Shown here piece by piece: positions 1 to 8,404 of a DNA stretch of 64,000 bases. A program made the position numbers and the translations under genes. The notes beneath the pieces are model-generated. The model searched no databases and was not told the DNA's origin. It worked only from the letters and a program-made list of their open reading frames with translations. Source of the DNA: Caulobacter zeae (lineage in GTDB: Bacteria > Pseudomonadota > Alphaproteobacteria > Caulobacterales > Caulobacteraceae); contig NZ_PJRS01000023.1 in the NCBI RefSeq assembly GCF_002858925.1, positions 1-64,000 of the forward strand, written 5' to 3'. The first letter of the stretch is position 1. Each line of letters opens with the position of its first letter.

Positions 1-312
1 CTGGCGGACGCGCCCTTGCCGGATCACGGCCTGTGACGCCTGGGACCCAACGAGCTGCGCCCGCCAGCCATCAGGCGACCGCCCGACCTACATCGCAATA
101 CACAGGGACCCAGGGGCAGGCGCAGGGCGTCGGCGACCGCCAGCTCCGCACCCAGTCCCCTGGGTCGGACAAGCGTTGCGCGCTTTCCGGGATGACGGGC
201 GGGGTTGCTGGCGGGGTTTGCTTGAAGCGGTGAAACCTCTCACCCTCCCGCCCCTGCGGCGCGGGCCCCTCCCTCTCTCGAAGAGAGAGGGTTTGGTGGG
301 GCGCGTCCCCAA
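1..312. other. intergenic stretch at window edge
   Basis: No gene with a convincing start and coding character lies here. The first bases, read in frame 1 on the plus strand, run L-A-D-A-P-L-P-D-H-G-L and end with TGA at 34-36, which could be the tail of a gene that begins outside the window; twelve codons are too few to decide. A degenerate copy of a family E repeat (cggg-atgacggg) lies near 180-205 and a family A repeat fills 234-291. Confidence 0.4.
234..291. repeat. family A intergenic repeat (double hairpin)
   Basis: The element carries the pattern aacctctcaccctccc, then a GC-rich hairpin, then gggcccctccctctctc followed by a short loop and gagagaggg. The same two-hairpin pattern recurs at 26976, 56184, 56654, 60959 and 61083, so it is a dispersed family. 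Confidence 0.8.
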
Positions 313-315
313 ATG

Positions 316-346
316 AAAAAGGGGAAGAGCCCGGAAGCTCTTCCCC
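316..346 (-). terminator. intrinsic terminator of the chemotaxis receptor gene
   Basis: A perfect 10-bp stem (GGGGAAGAGC paired with GCTCTTCCCC, loop of six) is followed on the minus strand by TTTTT. It lies about 35 bases past the stop codon of the receptor gene. Confidence 0.85.
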
Positions 347-382
347 TCTTCGGCCTTGCGATCCCCCAGAGGGGGAGACGCC

Positions 383-2305
383 TTAGAACTCTTCCCAGCT
401 GTCGACGGCCAGGGCGGCCGAGCCTTCGGTGGCGAAGGCGGCGGCGCGGGCCTGGGCGGCGCGGGCGGGGCTGGCGGCCGGGCGCGAGGCCGGGGTGGCG
501 GCCCGCGGGGTCGAGGCGGCCATGGCGGCGCCGGCGACCTTGAAGCGGCCGACCTGCACGGCCAGTTCGCCGGCCTCGCCTTTCAGCGAGTGGGTGGCGG
601 CGGTGGCTTCTTCCACCATGGCCGCGTTCTGCTGGACCACCTGGTCCATCTGGTTCACCGCGACATTGACCTGGTGCAGGCCGGTGGACTGCTCCTGGGC
701 GCTGGCGGCGATCTCGCCGACCAGGGCGTCGATGCTGGCCACCTGGTCGACGATGGCGCGCAGGGCCTCGCCGGTCTGGCCGACCAGGGACACGCCGGCC
801 TCGACCTGCTGGGTCGAGGTCGAGATCAGGCCCTTGATCTCCTTGGCCGCTTCGGCCGAGCGCTGGGCGAGAGCCCGCACTTCCTGCGCCACGACCGCGA
901 AGCCCTTGCCGGCGTCACCGGCGCGAGCTGCTTCGACGCCGGCGTTCAGGGCCAGGAGGTTGGTCTGGAAGGCGATCTCGTCGATGACGCCGATGATGTT
1001 GCCGATCTGGCCCGACGACTGCTCGATGCTGGCCATGGCGCCGACCGCCTGGTCGACGATCCGGCCCGAGCGCTCGGCGCCGGTGCGGGCGCCGGCCACG
1101 AGGCTGGAGACTTCCTTGGCGCCCGAGGCGGTCTTGCGGACCGTGGCGGTGATCTGGTCGAGGGCGGCGGCGGTCTCTTCCAGGCTGGCGGCCTGCTGCT
1201 CGGTGCGGCGCGACAGGTCGTCCGAGGCCTGGGCGATCTCTTCCGAACCGGCGCGGATGCCGCCGGCGGCGCCGTTGATGCCGCGCATGGCTTCTTCCAG
1301 GCGGGCGGCGGCGGCGTTGAAGTCGGTCTTCAGCTGTTCGGCGTCGGGGGCGAAGGCGGCGGTGATGCGGAAGGTCAGGTCACCGTTCGACAGGTGGCCG
1401 AGGGCCTCGGCCAGGGCCGACACGGCGACGGCGTCTTCCTGGGCCTTGCGGGCCTTCTCGGCCTCGACGCGGGCCCGCTCGGCCTCGGTCAGGCGGCGCT
1501 GCTCGACGGCCTCGTCTTCCAGGCGCAGCTTGTGGATGGCGGCGTCCTTGAAGCTCAGCACGGCCTGGGCCATCTGGCCGACCTCGTCCTTGCGGCCGAC
1601 GGCGGGGACCTCGATGGTGTTGTCGCCCGAGGCCAGGCGGCGCATGGCGGCGGTCATGGCGGCGACCGAGGCGCCGATGGTGCCCGACAGCATCCAGCCC
1701 ATCAGGCCGGCGATGACCAGGGCGGCGATCCCGCCCAGCACCAGCGACAGGATGGCCATGTCCATGGCCTGCTTCATTTCCTTGGCGCGCAGGGCGACGC
1801 GCTCGCTGGCGGCGGCCGTCAGCTCGTCCTGAACGGCGCGGATTTCGGTGAGGCTCTTGCGGCCCATCAGTTCGCCAGCGGAGACGCGGCCCATCACCGG
1901 GTCGTTGGCCATCGCCGTCATGGCGGGCTCGGCGATGGTCTTGCGCCATTCGCCCATCGCGCCACGCAGGCGCTGGATGCGGGCCTTCTGTTCGGGAACG
2001 GTGGTCTTGGCCTCGAAGGCGTCCAGCGCCTGGTCGAACTGGCCAACGCCTTCCTTGTAGGTCTGGGCGAAGCTGTCGTCGCCGAGCAGGGCGTAGGCGC
2101 GCAGGGCGTTCTGCTGCTCGAGGACCAGGGTCATCATCACCTCGGCCTCGGTGGCCAGGGAGAGACTGCGCTGGTTGGAGACCGAGGCCTCCTGGATGCG
2201 CTGCAGGCTGGTGAACACCACGCCCGACGAAATCACGAAGGCGATGATCAGGGCGCTGAACGCGATCCCCAGCTTCGCCGATATCTTCAGGTCGTTGAAA
2301 CGCAT
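383..2305 (-). CDS. methyl-accepting chemotaxis protein
   Basis: Membrane chemoreceptor that controls the CheA kinase. There is a transmembrane segment near residues 10-32, a sensor region of about 160 residues rich in helix, a second membrane segment near 190-215, a HAMP domain, a second HAMP-like segment, and the conserved MCP signalling hairpin around the tip motif EIAFQTNLLALNAGVEAARA. The ligand is not evident. The protein ends in a low-complexity Ala/Pro stretch and then S-W-E-E-F, which matches the xWxxF docking pentapeptide that recruits CheR/CheB in other receptors (NWETF in E. coli). The chosen start (MRFNDLKISAKLG) is typical of the family; an ATG eight codons upstream at 2329 is possible. 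Single gene with its own terminator. Confidence 0.93.
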   Translation of the reverse strand: MRFNDLKISAKLGIAFSALIIAFVISSGVVFTSLQRIQEASVSNQRSLSLATEAEVMMTLVLEQQNALRAYALLGDDSFAQTYKEGVGQFDQALDAFEAKTTVPEQKARIQRLRGAMGEWRKTIAEPAMTAMANDPVMGRVSAGELMGRKSLTEIRAVQDELTAAASERVALRAKEMKQAMDMAILSLVLGGIAALVIAGLMGWMLSGTIGASVAAMTAAMRRLASGDNTIEVPAVGRKDEVGQMAQAVLSFKDAAIHKLRLEDEAVEQRRLTEAERARVEAEKARKAQEDAVAVSALAEALGHLSNGDLTFRITAAFAPDAEQLKTDFNAAAARLEEAMRGINGAAGGIRAGSEEIAQASDDLSRRTEQQAASLEETAAALDQITATVRKTASGAKEVSSLVAGARTGAERSGRIVDQAVGAMASIEQSSGQIGNIIGVIDEIAFQTNLLALNAGVEAARAGDAGKGFAVVAQEVRALAQRSAEAAKEIKGLISTSTQQVEAGVSLVGQTGEALRAIVDQVASIDALVGEIAASAQEQSTGLHQVNVAVNQMDQVVQQNAAMVEEATAATHSLKGEAGELAVQVGRFKVAGAAMAASTPRAATPASRPAASPARAAQARAAAFATEGSAALAVDSWEEF

Positions 2306-2374
2306 TTCGCCCAGGTCCCGACTTATCATTTGATGAGTGCAGGAACTGGGCGAAAAAACTTAAGCAGAAATTGT

Positions 2375-2396
2375 AAAACGCCGAAATAACGGCGCT
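2375..2396 (-). terminator. likely terminator after leuB
   Basis: On the minus strand a short stem, AGCGCCG with CGGCGTT around the loop TTATTT, runs into TTTT. It starts about 12 bases after the leuB stop. The stem is only about seven pairs, so it may be leaky and also overlaps the promoter region of the receptor gene. Confidence 0.6.
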
Positions 2397-2407
2397 ATTC
2401 TACTTAT

Positions 2408-3460
2408 TCAGATGCGACACAATACCGCATCACCCATCTGAACAGTAGACAGTTCACCTCCGAGATCACGGGTGCGCGCGCCCGCGTCGAGGGCGCCCTT
2501 GACCGCGGCCAGCAGGCGGTCGGCGGCTTCGACTTCCTTCAGCGACCAGCGCAGGGCCATCTCGAACGACAGGATGGCGGCCAGCGGATTGGCCAGGCCC
2601 TTGCCGGCGATGTCGGGGGCCGAGCCGTGGATCGGCTCGTAGAGGCCCGGCTTGTTGGGATCGCCGATGGCGGCCGAGGGCAGCATGCCCAGCGAGCCGG
2701 TCAGCATGGCCGCCGCGTCCGACAGGATGTCGCCGAACAGGTTGTCGGTGACGATGACGTCGAACTGCTTGGGGGCGCGCACCAGCTGCATGGCGCAGTT
2801 GTCGGCCAGGATGTGCTCCAGCTCGACATCCGGATATTCGCGGGCGTGCAGTTCGGTGATCACCTGCTTCCACAGCAGGCCCGATTCCATCACGTTCGAC
2901 TTCTCGGCCGAGTGGACCTTGTTCTTGCGGCCGCGGGCCAGCTCGAAGGCCACGCGCCCGGCGCGCTCGATCTCGCTGGTGGTGTAGAGGGCGGTGTCGT
3001 AGCCCTTCTTCTGGCCGTCGGGCAGCACGTCGATGCCGCGCGGCTCGCCGAAATAGACGCCGCCGACCAGCTCGCGAACGAACATGATGTCCAGGCCCGA
3101 GACCAGCTCGGTCTTCAGGCTGGAAGCGCCAGCCAGGGCCTCGAAGCAGTAGGCCGGGCGCAGGTTGGCGTAGACGTTCATCGCCTTGCGCAGGTTCAGG
3201 AGGCCGGCTTCCGGGCGCAGGTGGCGCGGGGCGTCCGCCCAGTTGGGACCGCCGACGGCGCCCATCAGCACCGCGTCGCTGGCCAGGGCGCGATCACGGA
3301 CCTCGTCGGTCAGCGGCGTGCCGTGGGCGTCGTAGCTGGCGCCGCCGTAGATGGCTTCCTCGACCACCAGGCTGGGCACGAGGGCGGCCGCCACGCGGCG
3401 CACCTCCGCGCAGACTTCCGGACCGATGCCGTCGCCGGGGAGCAGGAGAAGCGTAGCCAT
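2408..3460 (-). CDS. leuB: 3-isopropylmalate dehydrogenase
   Basis: NAD-dependent oxidative decarboxylation of 3-isopropylmalate, the third committed step of leucine synthesis in the cytoplasm. The 350-residue protein begins [16 protein letters not shown], the usual N-terminus of the family, and carries the isocitrate/isopropylmalate dehydrogenase signature [19 protein letters not shown] near residues 243-261. A longer reading frame extends 20 codons upstream, but that part overlaps the preceding gene and is not family-like. The start codon lies directly after the stop of the small monooxygenase gene, so the two are translated from one mRNA. The leuC, leuD and leuB genes are on one strand; leuD and the monooxygenase are separated by a family B repeat. 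Confidence 0.97.
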   Translation of the reverse strand: MATLLLLPGDGIGPEVCAEVRRVAAALVPSLVVEEAIYGGASYDAHGTPLTDEVRDRALASDAVLMGAVGGPNWADAPRHLRPEAGLLNLRKAMNVYANLRPAYCFEALAGASSLKTELVSGLDIMFVRELVGGVYFGEPRGIDVLPDGQKKGYDTALYTTSEIERAGRVAFELARGRKNKVHSAEKSNVMESGLLWKQVITELHAREYPDVELEHILADNCAMQLVRAPKQFDVIVTDNLFGDILSDAAAMLTGSLGMLPSAAIGDPNKPGLYEPIHGSAPDIAGKGLANPLAAILSFEMALRWSLKEVEAADRLLAAVKGALDAGARTRDLGGELSTVQMGDAVLCRI

Positions 3461-3461
3461 T

Positions 3462-3764
3462 TCAGATCTCGCGATAGGCGGAAACGTCGAAGGAGGACAT
3501 GCGGCGCTCGTATACGCCAAGCTCTGCGCAGGCCGCGCGCCACGCGGCCATATGCGGCGAAGCGCGATGGAAGGCCAAGGCCGCTTCGTCGGTGAAGTGC
3601 TCGAAAACGCGGATCAGCCCCGGATCGAGGGGGTCCTCGGTCAGCGCGTAGTCCAGGCAGCCCGGCTCGCCGCGCGATCCGTCCACCTGGGCCGCCAGGT
3701 GCGGACGCAGGTCTTCGAGGCGCTCGGGCGCGATGCGGATGGAGCCGGCGAGGATCAGGGTCAT
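3462..3764 (-). CDS. antibiotic biosynthesis monooxygenase (ABM) domain protein
   Basis: A 100-residue protein with the small ferredoxin-like ABM fold, resembling YgiN-type quinol monooxygenases: an N-terminal strand ([11 protein letters not shown]), a central helix, a [23 protein letters not shown] core and a C-terminal helix with an HRASPH-like segment. Proteins of this family act as dimers on quinols or polyketide-like substrates, or degrade haem; the substrate cannot be told from sequence. It is wedged between leuD and leuB and runs directly into leuB (one base apart), so it is co-expressed with leucine synthesis, but no metabolic link is evident. Confidence 0.85.
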   Translation of the reverse strand: MTLILAGSIRIAPERLEDLRPHLAAQVDGSRGEPGCLDYALTEDPLDPGLIRVFEHFTDEAALAFHRASPHMAAWRAACAELGVYERRMSSFDVSAYREI

Positions 3765-3773
3765 TCAAAACAC

Positions 3774-3893
3774 TCCCCCTTCCCCCTTGATGGGGGAAGG
3801 GTCGGGGATGGGGGTGGAAGCCTGTCAGGATGTAGCGCGAACCCAGCCGCCGCAGTCACCCCCACCCCAGCCCTCCCCCATCGAGGGGGAGGG
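3774..3893. repeat. family B inverted repeat between leuD and the ABM gene
   Basis: Two arms, each itself a hairpin (ttcccccttgatgggggaag; ccctcccccatcgaggggga), face each other across a spacer of about 40 bases. Copies of the same structure lie at 33098, 49701 and 62136, with a single arm at 59848. It fills almost the whole gap between leuD and the next gene of the cluster. Confidence 0.85.
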
Positions 3894-3902
3894 AGCACGC
3901 CT

Positions 3903-4511
3903 TCAGTTCTCCAGCCAGGGCTGGCCGATGGCGCGCTTGCTTTCGAAGACGTCGATGTCGGTGGCGTGCTGCAAGGTCTCGCCGATGGCGTCGAGGCCTT
4001 TCAGCATCTTCTCCTTGCGCACCGGATCGATCTGGAAGCTGAAGGTCTTGCCCGAGGGCGAGACCACCGTCTGGGCTTCCAGGTCGACGCTGACCATGTG
4101 GTTGCCGCCCTTGGCCTCGTCCATCAGCACCGCGACCTCGTCGGCCGCCAGCACCACGGGCAAGAGGCCGTTGTTGAAGCAGTTGTTGTTGAAGATGTCG
4201 GCGAAGCTGGTCGAGATCACGCACATGATCCCGAAGTCCATCAGGGCCCACGGAGCGTGCTCGCGCGAGGAGCCGCAGCCGAAGTTGTCGCCGGCGATCA
4301 GCACGGACGAGCCCTTGTATTCGGGGCGATTGAGCACGAAGCCCTCGATCTCGTTCCCGTTCGGATCGAAGCGGAAGTCGAAGAACAGGCCCTTGCCCAG
4401 GCCCTCGCGCTCGACGGTCTTGAGGAACTGCTTGGGGATGATCTGGTCGGTGTCGATATTGGCCAGCGACAGGGGCGCCGCGCGGCCGTCGAGACGGGTA
4501 AAGGCTTGCAT
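3903..4511 (-). CDS. leuD: 3-isopropylmalate dehydratase small subunit
   Basis: Small (swivelling domain) subunit of isopropylmalate isomerase, which converts 2- to 3-isopropylmalate together with LeuC. The 202-residue length and the motif [17 protein letters not shown], which closes the active site, identify it. The start [14 protein letters not shown] is fixed by a TGATG junction: the leuC stop shares one base with this ATG, so translation is coupled and the two subunits are made in equal amounts. Confidence 0.97.
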   Translation of the reverse strand: MQAFTRLDGRAAPLSLANIDTDQIIPKQFLKTVEREGLGKGLFFDFRFDPNGNEIEGFVLNRPEYKGSSVLIAGDNFGCGSSREHAPWALMDFGIMCVISTSFADIFNNNCFNNGLLPVVLAADEVAVLMDEAKGGNHMVSVDLEAQTVVSPSGKTFSFQIDPVRKEKMLKGLDAIGETLQHATDIDVFESKRAIGQPWLEN

Positions 4512-5953
4512 CAGTTCGTCTCCGACAGCAGGGCGCGCACGTCGACCAGGTGACCGGCGATCGCCGCCGCCGCCGCCATGGCGGGCGACACGAGGTGGGT
4601 GCGGCCGCCGCGGCCCTGACGGCCCTCGAAGTTGCGGTTGCTGGTCGAGGCGCAGCGTTCGCCCGGCTCCAGGCGGTCGGGGTTCATCCCCAGGCACATC
4701 GAGCAGCCCGGCTCGCGCCAGTCGAAGCCCGCGGCCTTGAAGATGGCGTCCAGGCCTTCGGACTCGGCCTGTTCCTTGACCAGGCCCGAGCCCGGCACGA
4801 CCATCGCCTTGACGTGCGGGGCCACCATGCGGCCGTGCAGGAAGGCTTCCTGCACCACGGCGGCGGCGGCGCGCATGTCCTCGATGCGGCTGTTGGTGCA
4901 CGAGCCGATGAAGACGCGGTCGATCTTGGCTTCCGAGATCGGCTGGCCGGCGGTCAGGCCCATGTAGTCGAGAGCGCGATGGGCGGCGGCGCGCTTGTCG
5001 GCGGTGGCGAAGCTTTCCGGCTCGGGAACATTGCCGGTGATCGGCACGACGTCCTCGGGGCTGGTGCCCCAGGTGACCATCGGCACGAGGGCCGCGCCGT
5101 CGATGACGACGGTGCGGTCGAAGACGGCGCCTTCGTCCGAGAAGAAGGTCTTCCAGTGGCTGACGGCCATGTCCCAGGCCGCGCCCTTCGGCGCGGCGGG
5201 CTTGCCCTGCACATAGGCGAAGGTGGTTTCGTCCGGCGCGACCAGGCCGGCCTTGGCGCCGCCCTCGATGGTCAGGTTGCAGAGGGTCATGCGGCCCTCC
5301 ATGGTCAGGCTGCGCACGGCCTCGCCGGCGTATTCGATGACGTAGCCGGTGCCGCCGGCCGTGCCGATCTCGCCGATGACGGCCAGGGCGATGTCCTTCG
5401 CCGTCACGCCCGGACCCAACTGGCCGTCGACGCGGACCAGCATGTTCCTGGCCTTCTTCTGGCGCAGGGTCTGGGTGGCCAGCACGTGCTCGACTTCCGA
5501 GGTGCCGATGCCGTGGGCCAGGGCCCCGAAGGCGCCGTGGGTCGAGGTGTGGCTGTCGCCGCAGACGATGGTCATGCCCGGCTGGGTGCGACCCTGCTCG
5601 GGACCGACCACGTGGACGATGCCGTTGCGGATGTCGCCCATCGGGAAATACTCGATCCCGTTGTCGGCGACGTTGCGGCCCAGCGTCTGGAGCTGGAGGC
5701 GCGCCTCCTCGTCCGCCACGGCGTCGACGCCGGCGGCCTGGTTCTCGGTCGGCACGTTGTGATCGGCCACCGCAAGCGTGCGGTCGGGCCGGCGCACGGG
5801 GCGACGCGCGGCGCGAAGGCCGGCGAAGGCCTGCGGCGTGGTCACCTCGTGGATCAGGTGCAGGTCGATGTAGAGGATGGCCTCGCCGTCGGTTTCGTTG
5901 ACGACGTGGGCGTCCCAGATCTTGTCGTAGAGGGTCTTTGTTGCGCGGGTCAT
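4511..5953 (-). CDS. leuC: 3-isopropylmalate dehydratase large subunit
   Basis: Catalytic subunit of isopropylmalate isomerase, an aconitase-fold enzyme with a [4Fe-4S] cluster. Three cluster cysteines can be seen in FIGSCTNSR and in [11 protein letters not shown]. The N-terminus [13 protein letters not shown] is family-typical. The start at 5953 gives 480 residues and has a GGA seven bases upstream; an ATG four codons earlier (5965) is also open. First gene of the leucine cluster; its 5' side is a long, structured, gene-free stretch that may hold the promoter and control elements. Confidence 0.96.
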   Translation of the reverse strand: MTRATKTLYDKIWDAHVVNETDGEAILYIDLHLIHEVTTPQAFAGLRAARRPVRRPDRTLAVADHNVPTENQAAGVDAVADEEARLQLQTLGRNVADNGIEYFPMGDIRNGIVHVVGPEQGRTQPGMTIVCGDSHTSTHGAFGALAHGIGTSEVEHVLATQTLRQKKARNMLVRVDGQLGPGVTAKDIALAVIGEIGTAGGTGYVIEYAGEAVRSLTMEGRMTLCNLTIEGGAKAGLVAPDETTFAYVQGKPAAPKGAAWDMAVSHWKTFFSDEGAVFDRTVVIDGAALVPMVTWGTSPEDVVPITGNVPEPESFATADKRAAAHRALDYMGLTAGQPISEAKIDRVFIGSCTNSRIEDMRAAAAVVQEAFLHGRMVAPHVKAMVVPGSGLVKEQAESEGLDAIFKAAGFDWREPGCSMCLGMNPDRLEPGERCASTSNRNFEGRQGRGGRTHLVSPAMAAAAAIAGHLVDVRALLSETN

Positions 5954-6382
5954 AGCGATCCGCATCTAGGCCCGATGGGCGGGCGCGTAAAGCGAGGAAA
6001 CGCCGAAAATCCGCTGTGTGACCGCCAAGCAGCGATCGATCCTGCCCCGGGGAAGCGTGCAAACAACGTCCGGGCGCACATTTCTTGCCCCGAAGCCTGG
6101 CCTGAAGGCTCGAGAGCGACGGTCGCCTTGGTCCCCATCCGGCAGGACGAGGACCATTGAACGCAACCTCTAACGACTAAGGGCGCGCCGGTCGTAGTGA
6201 CCTGTCGGCGCGCCCTGGCATCGTTTGTACACTCCAGGGGCCGATGGCTCCGCCTGAAGAGGGCCGTCCACTAGAAAGGAGACGGTCTGGAAGCCCGCCG
6301 TGTCTGAACAGCGAGGGTGAAATCATCATGCCACAGAACAACGATCCGTCAAGATGCGTGCTTATGCACAAAGCTTGGCCGT
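5954..6382 (-). promoter_or_regulatory. structured 5' region of leuC
   Basis: More than 400 bases without a convincing gene lie between leuC and the convergent end region of the next gene on the same strand. It contains a perfect 10-bp inverted repeat GGGCGCGCCG/CGGCGCGCCC (6181-6190 and 6206-6215, loop of 15). On the minus strand further upstream there is a short open frame starting ATGATGATTTC near 6330 whose stop overlaps the end of this hairpin. I could not find a run of leucine codons that would mark a classic attenuation peptide. The region may contain a terminator, an attenuator or a small RNA; the sequence alone does not say which. Confidence 0.4.
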
Positions 6383-6847
6383 TCAGCGGGCCGGGGCCTT
6401 GGCGTCCTCCTCGCGGACGCGCTTGAGCAGCCCCTCCCACGAACCCTTGGGCACGGGACGCATGCTGAGCAGGATCTGGTCGCCCCGGCCGTCGCAGTTC
6501 CAGTCGGCGAGCACCAGCCCGGTCTTGGGAACGTAGAAGGCGCCGGCGTCGATGACCTGGTCGCCGTCGCGGTCGACATAGAGCCGCCCCCTGACCTGGT
6601 AGAAAGTCATGTGGTGCACGCGGCGCACCGGCTTCATGTCGGCCCGGCGGATCCAGTCGCCGTCATAGCCGCCGGCGAAGAAGATGCGGATCTCGTTGAG
6701 ATCGATCTCCATCCCCCGCCGGCCGTTGGGCGCCAGAAGCTCGGGCTCGTCCCTGGTCTGGGGCAGGTTCGGGGTCGTCAACGGCGCCCCCGCGCTCGCC
6801 AGTATCGCGATCGCCAGCAGGCCGGCCGCCATCGCCCTGCGCCGCAT
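6383..6847 (-). CDS. secreted protein with two Asp-rich calcium-loop-like motifs
   Basis: No family recognised with certainty. The 154-residue product starts with a signal peptide (MRRRAMAAGLLAIAILASAGA) and has two loops, DRDGDQVIDAG and DWNCDGRGDQI, spaced like the Asp-rich calcium-binding loops of thrombospondin type 3 or FG-GAP repeats. The start is set by GGGAGGGTGTC just before the ATG; a longer frame upstream has no signal sequence at its start. Export to the periplasm is likely. It stands alone, after the rplS terminator. Confidence 0.7.
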   Translation of the reverse strand: MRRRAMAAGLLAIAILASAGAPLTTPNLPQTRDEPELLAPNGRRGMEIDLNEIRIFFAGGYDGDWIRRADMKPVRRVHHMTFYQVRGRLYVDRDGDQVIDAGAFYVPKTGLVLADWNCDGRGDQILLSMRPVPKGSWEGLLKRVREEDAKAPAR

Positions 6848-6912
6848 GACACCCTCCCCGCCCACTCGCGCCAAGATTGCGCAACACGCCCGGAGAGAGC
6901 AACCGCAAAAGC

Positions 6913-6942
6913 AAAAGGCCCCGGCGTTTCCGCCGGGGCCTT
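6913..6942 (-). terminator. intrinsic terminator of trmD-rplS
   Basis: A 12-bp perfect stem AAGGCCCCGGCG / CGCCGGGGCCTT with a four-base loop is followed on the minus strand by TTTTGCTTTTG. It starts about 30 bases past the rplS stop. Confidence 0.9.
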
Positions 6943-6971
6943 CGAACACTTCGCCGTAGCGAGCGAGCTGC

Positions 6972-7355
6972 TTATTCGGCGTCCTTGCGGACGTTGACGC
7001 GCTCGGCGATACGGGCCGACTTACCGCGACGGTCGCGCAGGTAGTACAGCTTGGCGCGACGGACGACGCCGCGACGCTTGACTTCGATGCTTTCGATGCT
7101 CGGCGACAGGATCGGGAACAGACGCTCCACGCCTTCGCCGAACGAGATCTTGCGGACAGTGAAGCTCTCGTGGAGGCCAGCGCCTTGACGGGCGATGCAG
7201 ACGCCTTCGTAGGCCTGGACGCGCTCGCGCTCGCCTTCCTTGATCTTCACGTTGACGCGCAGGGTGTCGCCGGGACGGAATTCCGGGATCGCGCGGACGG
7301 CCAGCAGACGGGCCGATTCTTCTTGCTCGAGCTGAGCGATGATGTTGATCGCCAT
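6972..7355 (-). CDS. rplS: 50S ribosomal protein L19
   Basis: Structural protein of the large ribosomal subunit at the 30S/50S interface. The L19 body is clear: [22 protein letters not shown], the [11 protein letters not shown] loop and the C-terminal [20 protein letters not shown]. The start at 7355 ([13 protein letters not shown], 127 residues) is chosen because AAGGAG lies eight bases upstream; an in-frame ATG two codons earlier overlaps the trmD stop as ATGA but is too close to that ribosome-binding site. Co-transcribed with trmD. Confidence 0.97.
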   Translation of the reverse strand: MAINIIAQLEQEESARLLAVRAIPEFRPGDTLRVNVKIKEGERERVQAYEGVCIARQGAGLHESFTVRKISFGEGVERLFPILSPSIESIEVKRRGVVRRAKLYYLRDRRGKSARIAERVNVRKDAE

Positions 7356-7357
7356 GA

Positions 7358-8095
7358 TCATTTCTCCTTGGGCTTACCCGTTTTCGGGCCGCCTTTTGCC
7401 TGTTGATTGGCGAGATGCTTTTCCCAGAGGTCGGGACGCCGCTCGCGGGTCGTTTCTTCACGCATACTGCGCCGCCACTGGTCGACCTTCTTGTGGTCGC
7501 CCGACAGCAGCACCTCGGGGATGTCGAGCCCTTCGAACGTCCGCGGTCTCGTGTACTGCGGATGCTCGAGGAGGCCGTCCTCGAAGCTTTCTTCCAGCGT
7601 GCTCTCGATGTTCCCCAGCACACCCGGGGCCAGTCGAACGCACGCCTCGATCACCACCATCGCCGCCGCCTCGCCACCGGCGAGAACCGCGTCTCCGACG
7701 GAGACCTCCTCGAACCCGCGCGCGTCTAGCACCCGCTGGTCCACCCCCTCGAAGCGGCCGCACAGCACCACGACGCCAGGCGCCTTGGACCACTCCCTTA
7801 CGCGCGCCTGGGTCAGGGGCCTGCCCCGGGCGCTCATGTACAAAAGCGGCCGCCCATCGAGCTCCAGGCTATCCAGCGCAGAGGCGATGACGTCCGCTTT
7901 GAGCACGGCTCCCGCGCCGCCACCCGCGGGGGTGTCGTCGAGGAAGCCGCGCTTATCCTTGGAAAAGGCGCGAATGTCCAGTGTTTCCAATCGCCACAGG
8001 TCGGCCTCCTTCCAGGCGGTCCCGATCATCGAGACGCCGAGCGGGCCGGGGAAGGCCTCGGGGAACATGGTCATGACGGTGGCGGTGAACGGCAT
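7358..8095 (-). CDS. trmD: tRNA (guanine-37-N1)-methyltransferase
   Basis: SAM-dependent methylation of G37 next to the anticodon, which prevents +1 frameshifting. The 245-residue protein shows the N-terminal [14 protein letters not shown], the [12 protein letters not shown] loop, and the SPOUT knot region with [14 protein letters not shown] and [16 protein letters not shown] followed by PGVLGN. It overlaps or abuts the rplS start. In many proteobacteria the order is rpsP-rimM-trmD-rplS; here the gene upstream is rlmN on the opposite strand, so trmD and rplS must have their own promoter in the 8096-8404 gap. Confidence 0.97.
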   Translation of the reverse strand: MPFTATVMTMFPEAFPGPLGVSMIGTAWKEADLWRLETLDIRAFSKDKRGFLDDTPAGGGAGAVLKADVIASALDSLELDGRPLLYMSARGRPLTQARVREWSKAPGVVVLCGRFEGVDQRVLDARGFEEVSVGDAVLAGGEAAAMVVIEACVRLAPGVLGNIESTLEESFEDGLLEHPQYTRPRTFEGLDIPEVLLSGDHKKVDQWRRSMREETTRERRPDLWEKHLANQQAKGGPKTGKPKEK

Positions 8096-8404
8096 GGGCG
8101 CGGTTTAGCGGGAGATGGGGGGATTGTCGAAGGGGGACCCCCTCAGTCGCTCCGCGACAGCTCCCCCAAAGGGGGAGCATCTCGGCGCCAATAGATCCTC
8201 CCCTCTGGGGGAGGTGGCCCGAAGGGCCGGAGGGGGGCCGTTTTCAGCTGCCGCTGAGCTGGAAGGTCATCAGCCACTCCCCTCTCCGTCGCCTTCGGCG
8301 ACACCTCTCCCACAGGGAGAGGGTCCTGGTTTTGGAAAACCGCCTCACATCTGCTATATCCCCGCCTCGACCCCGCACATTCCTCGAATTTCCCGGACCG
8401 CCCC
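8096..8404. repeat. trmD/rlmN divergent gap with family C repeat (8133-8236)
   Basis: The 309-base gap between two divergent genes holds a family C repeat: ccccctcagtcgctccgcga, a hairpin around ctcccccaaagggggag, then a second hairpin cctcccctctgggggagg and ggcccgaagggcc. A reverse-orientation copy lies at 41587. At 8278-8325 there is a further hairpin pair, gtcgccttcggcgac and ctctcccacagggagag. Promoters for both trmD and rlmN must lie here but no clear -35/-10 pair stands out. Confidence 0.75.

Noticed and set aside
88..312. Small Arg-rich minus-strand frame at the window start
   Set aside because: Composition is that of a shadow frame through a repeat, with no ribosome-binding site and no recognisable fold.
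356..2389. Long plus-strand open frame opposite the chemoreceptor
   Set aside because: It is rich in Gly, Ala and Arg with no domain, and is the mirror of a well-supported gene. High GC makes such antisense frames common; similar ones opposite smc, leuC, gcvPB, dnaX and etf were rejected for the same reason.
3774..3893. Repeated hairpins as a CRISPR array
   Set aside because: Copies are few, widely spaced, inverted and without regular unique spacers, and no cas gene is present. They are dispersed intergenic repeats.
5966..6166. Leader peptide for leucine attenuation upstream of leuC
   Set aside because: The candidate frame starts M-V-L-V-L-P-D-G but runs on to about 66 codons without a cluster of leucine codons next to a terminator, and no alternative pairing could be drawn with confidence.
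6177..6440. 87-residue minus-strand frame upstream of leuC as a gene
   Set aside because: It overlaps the end of the secreted-protein gene in part and passes through a hairpin; composition is not clearly coding. It is kept only as part of the structured region.
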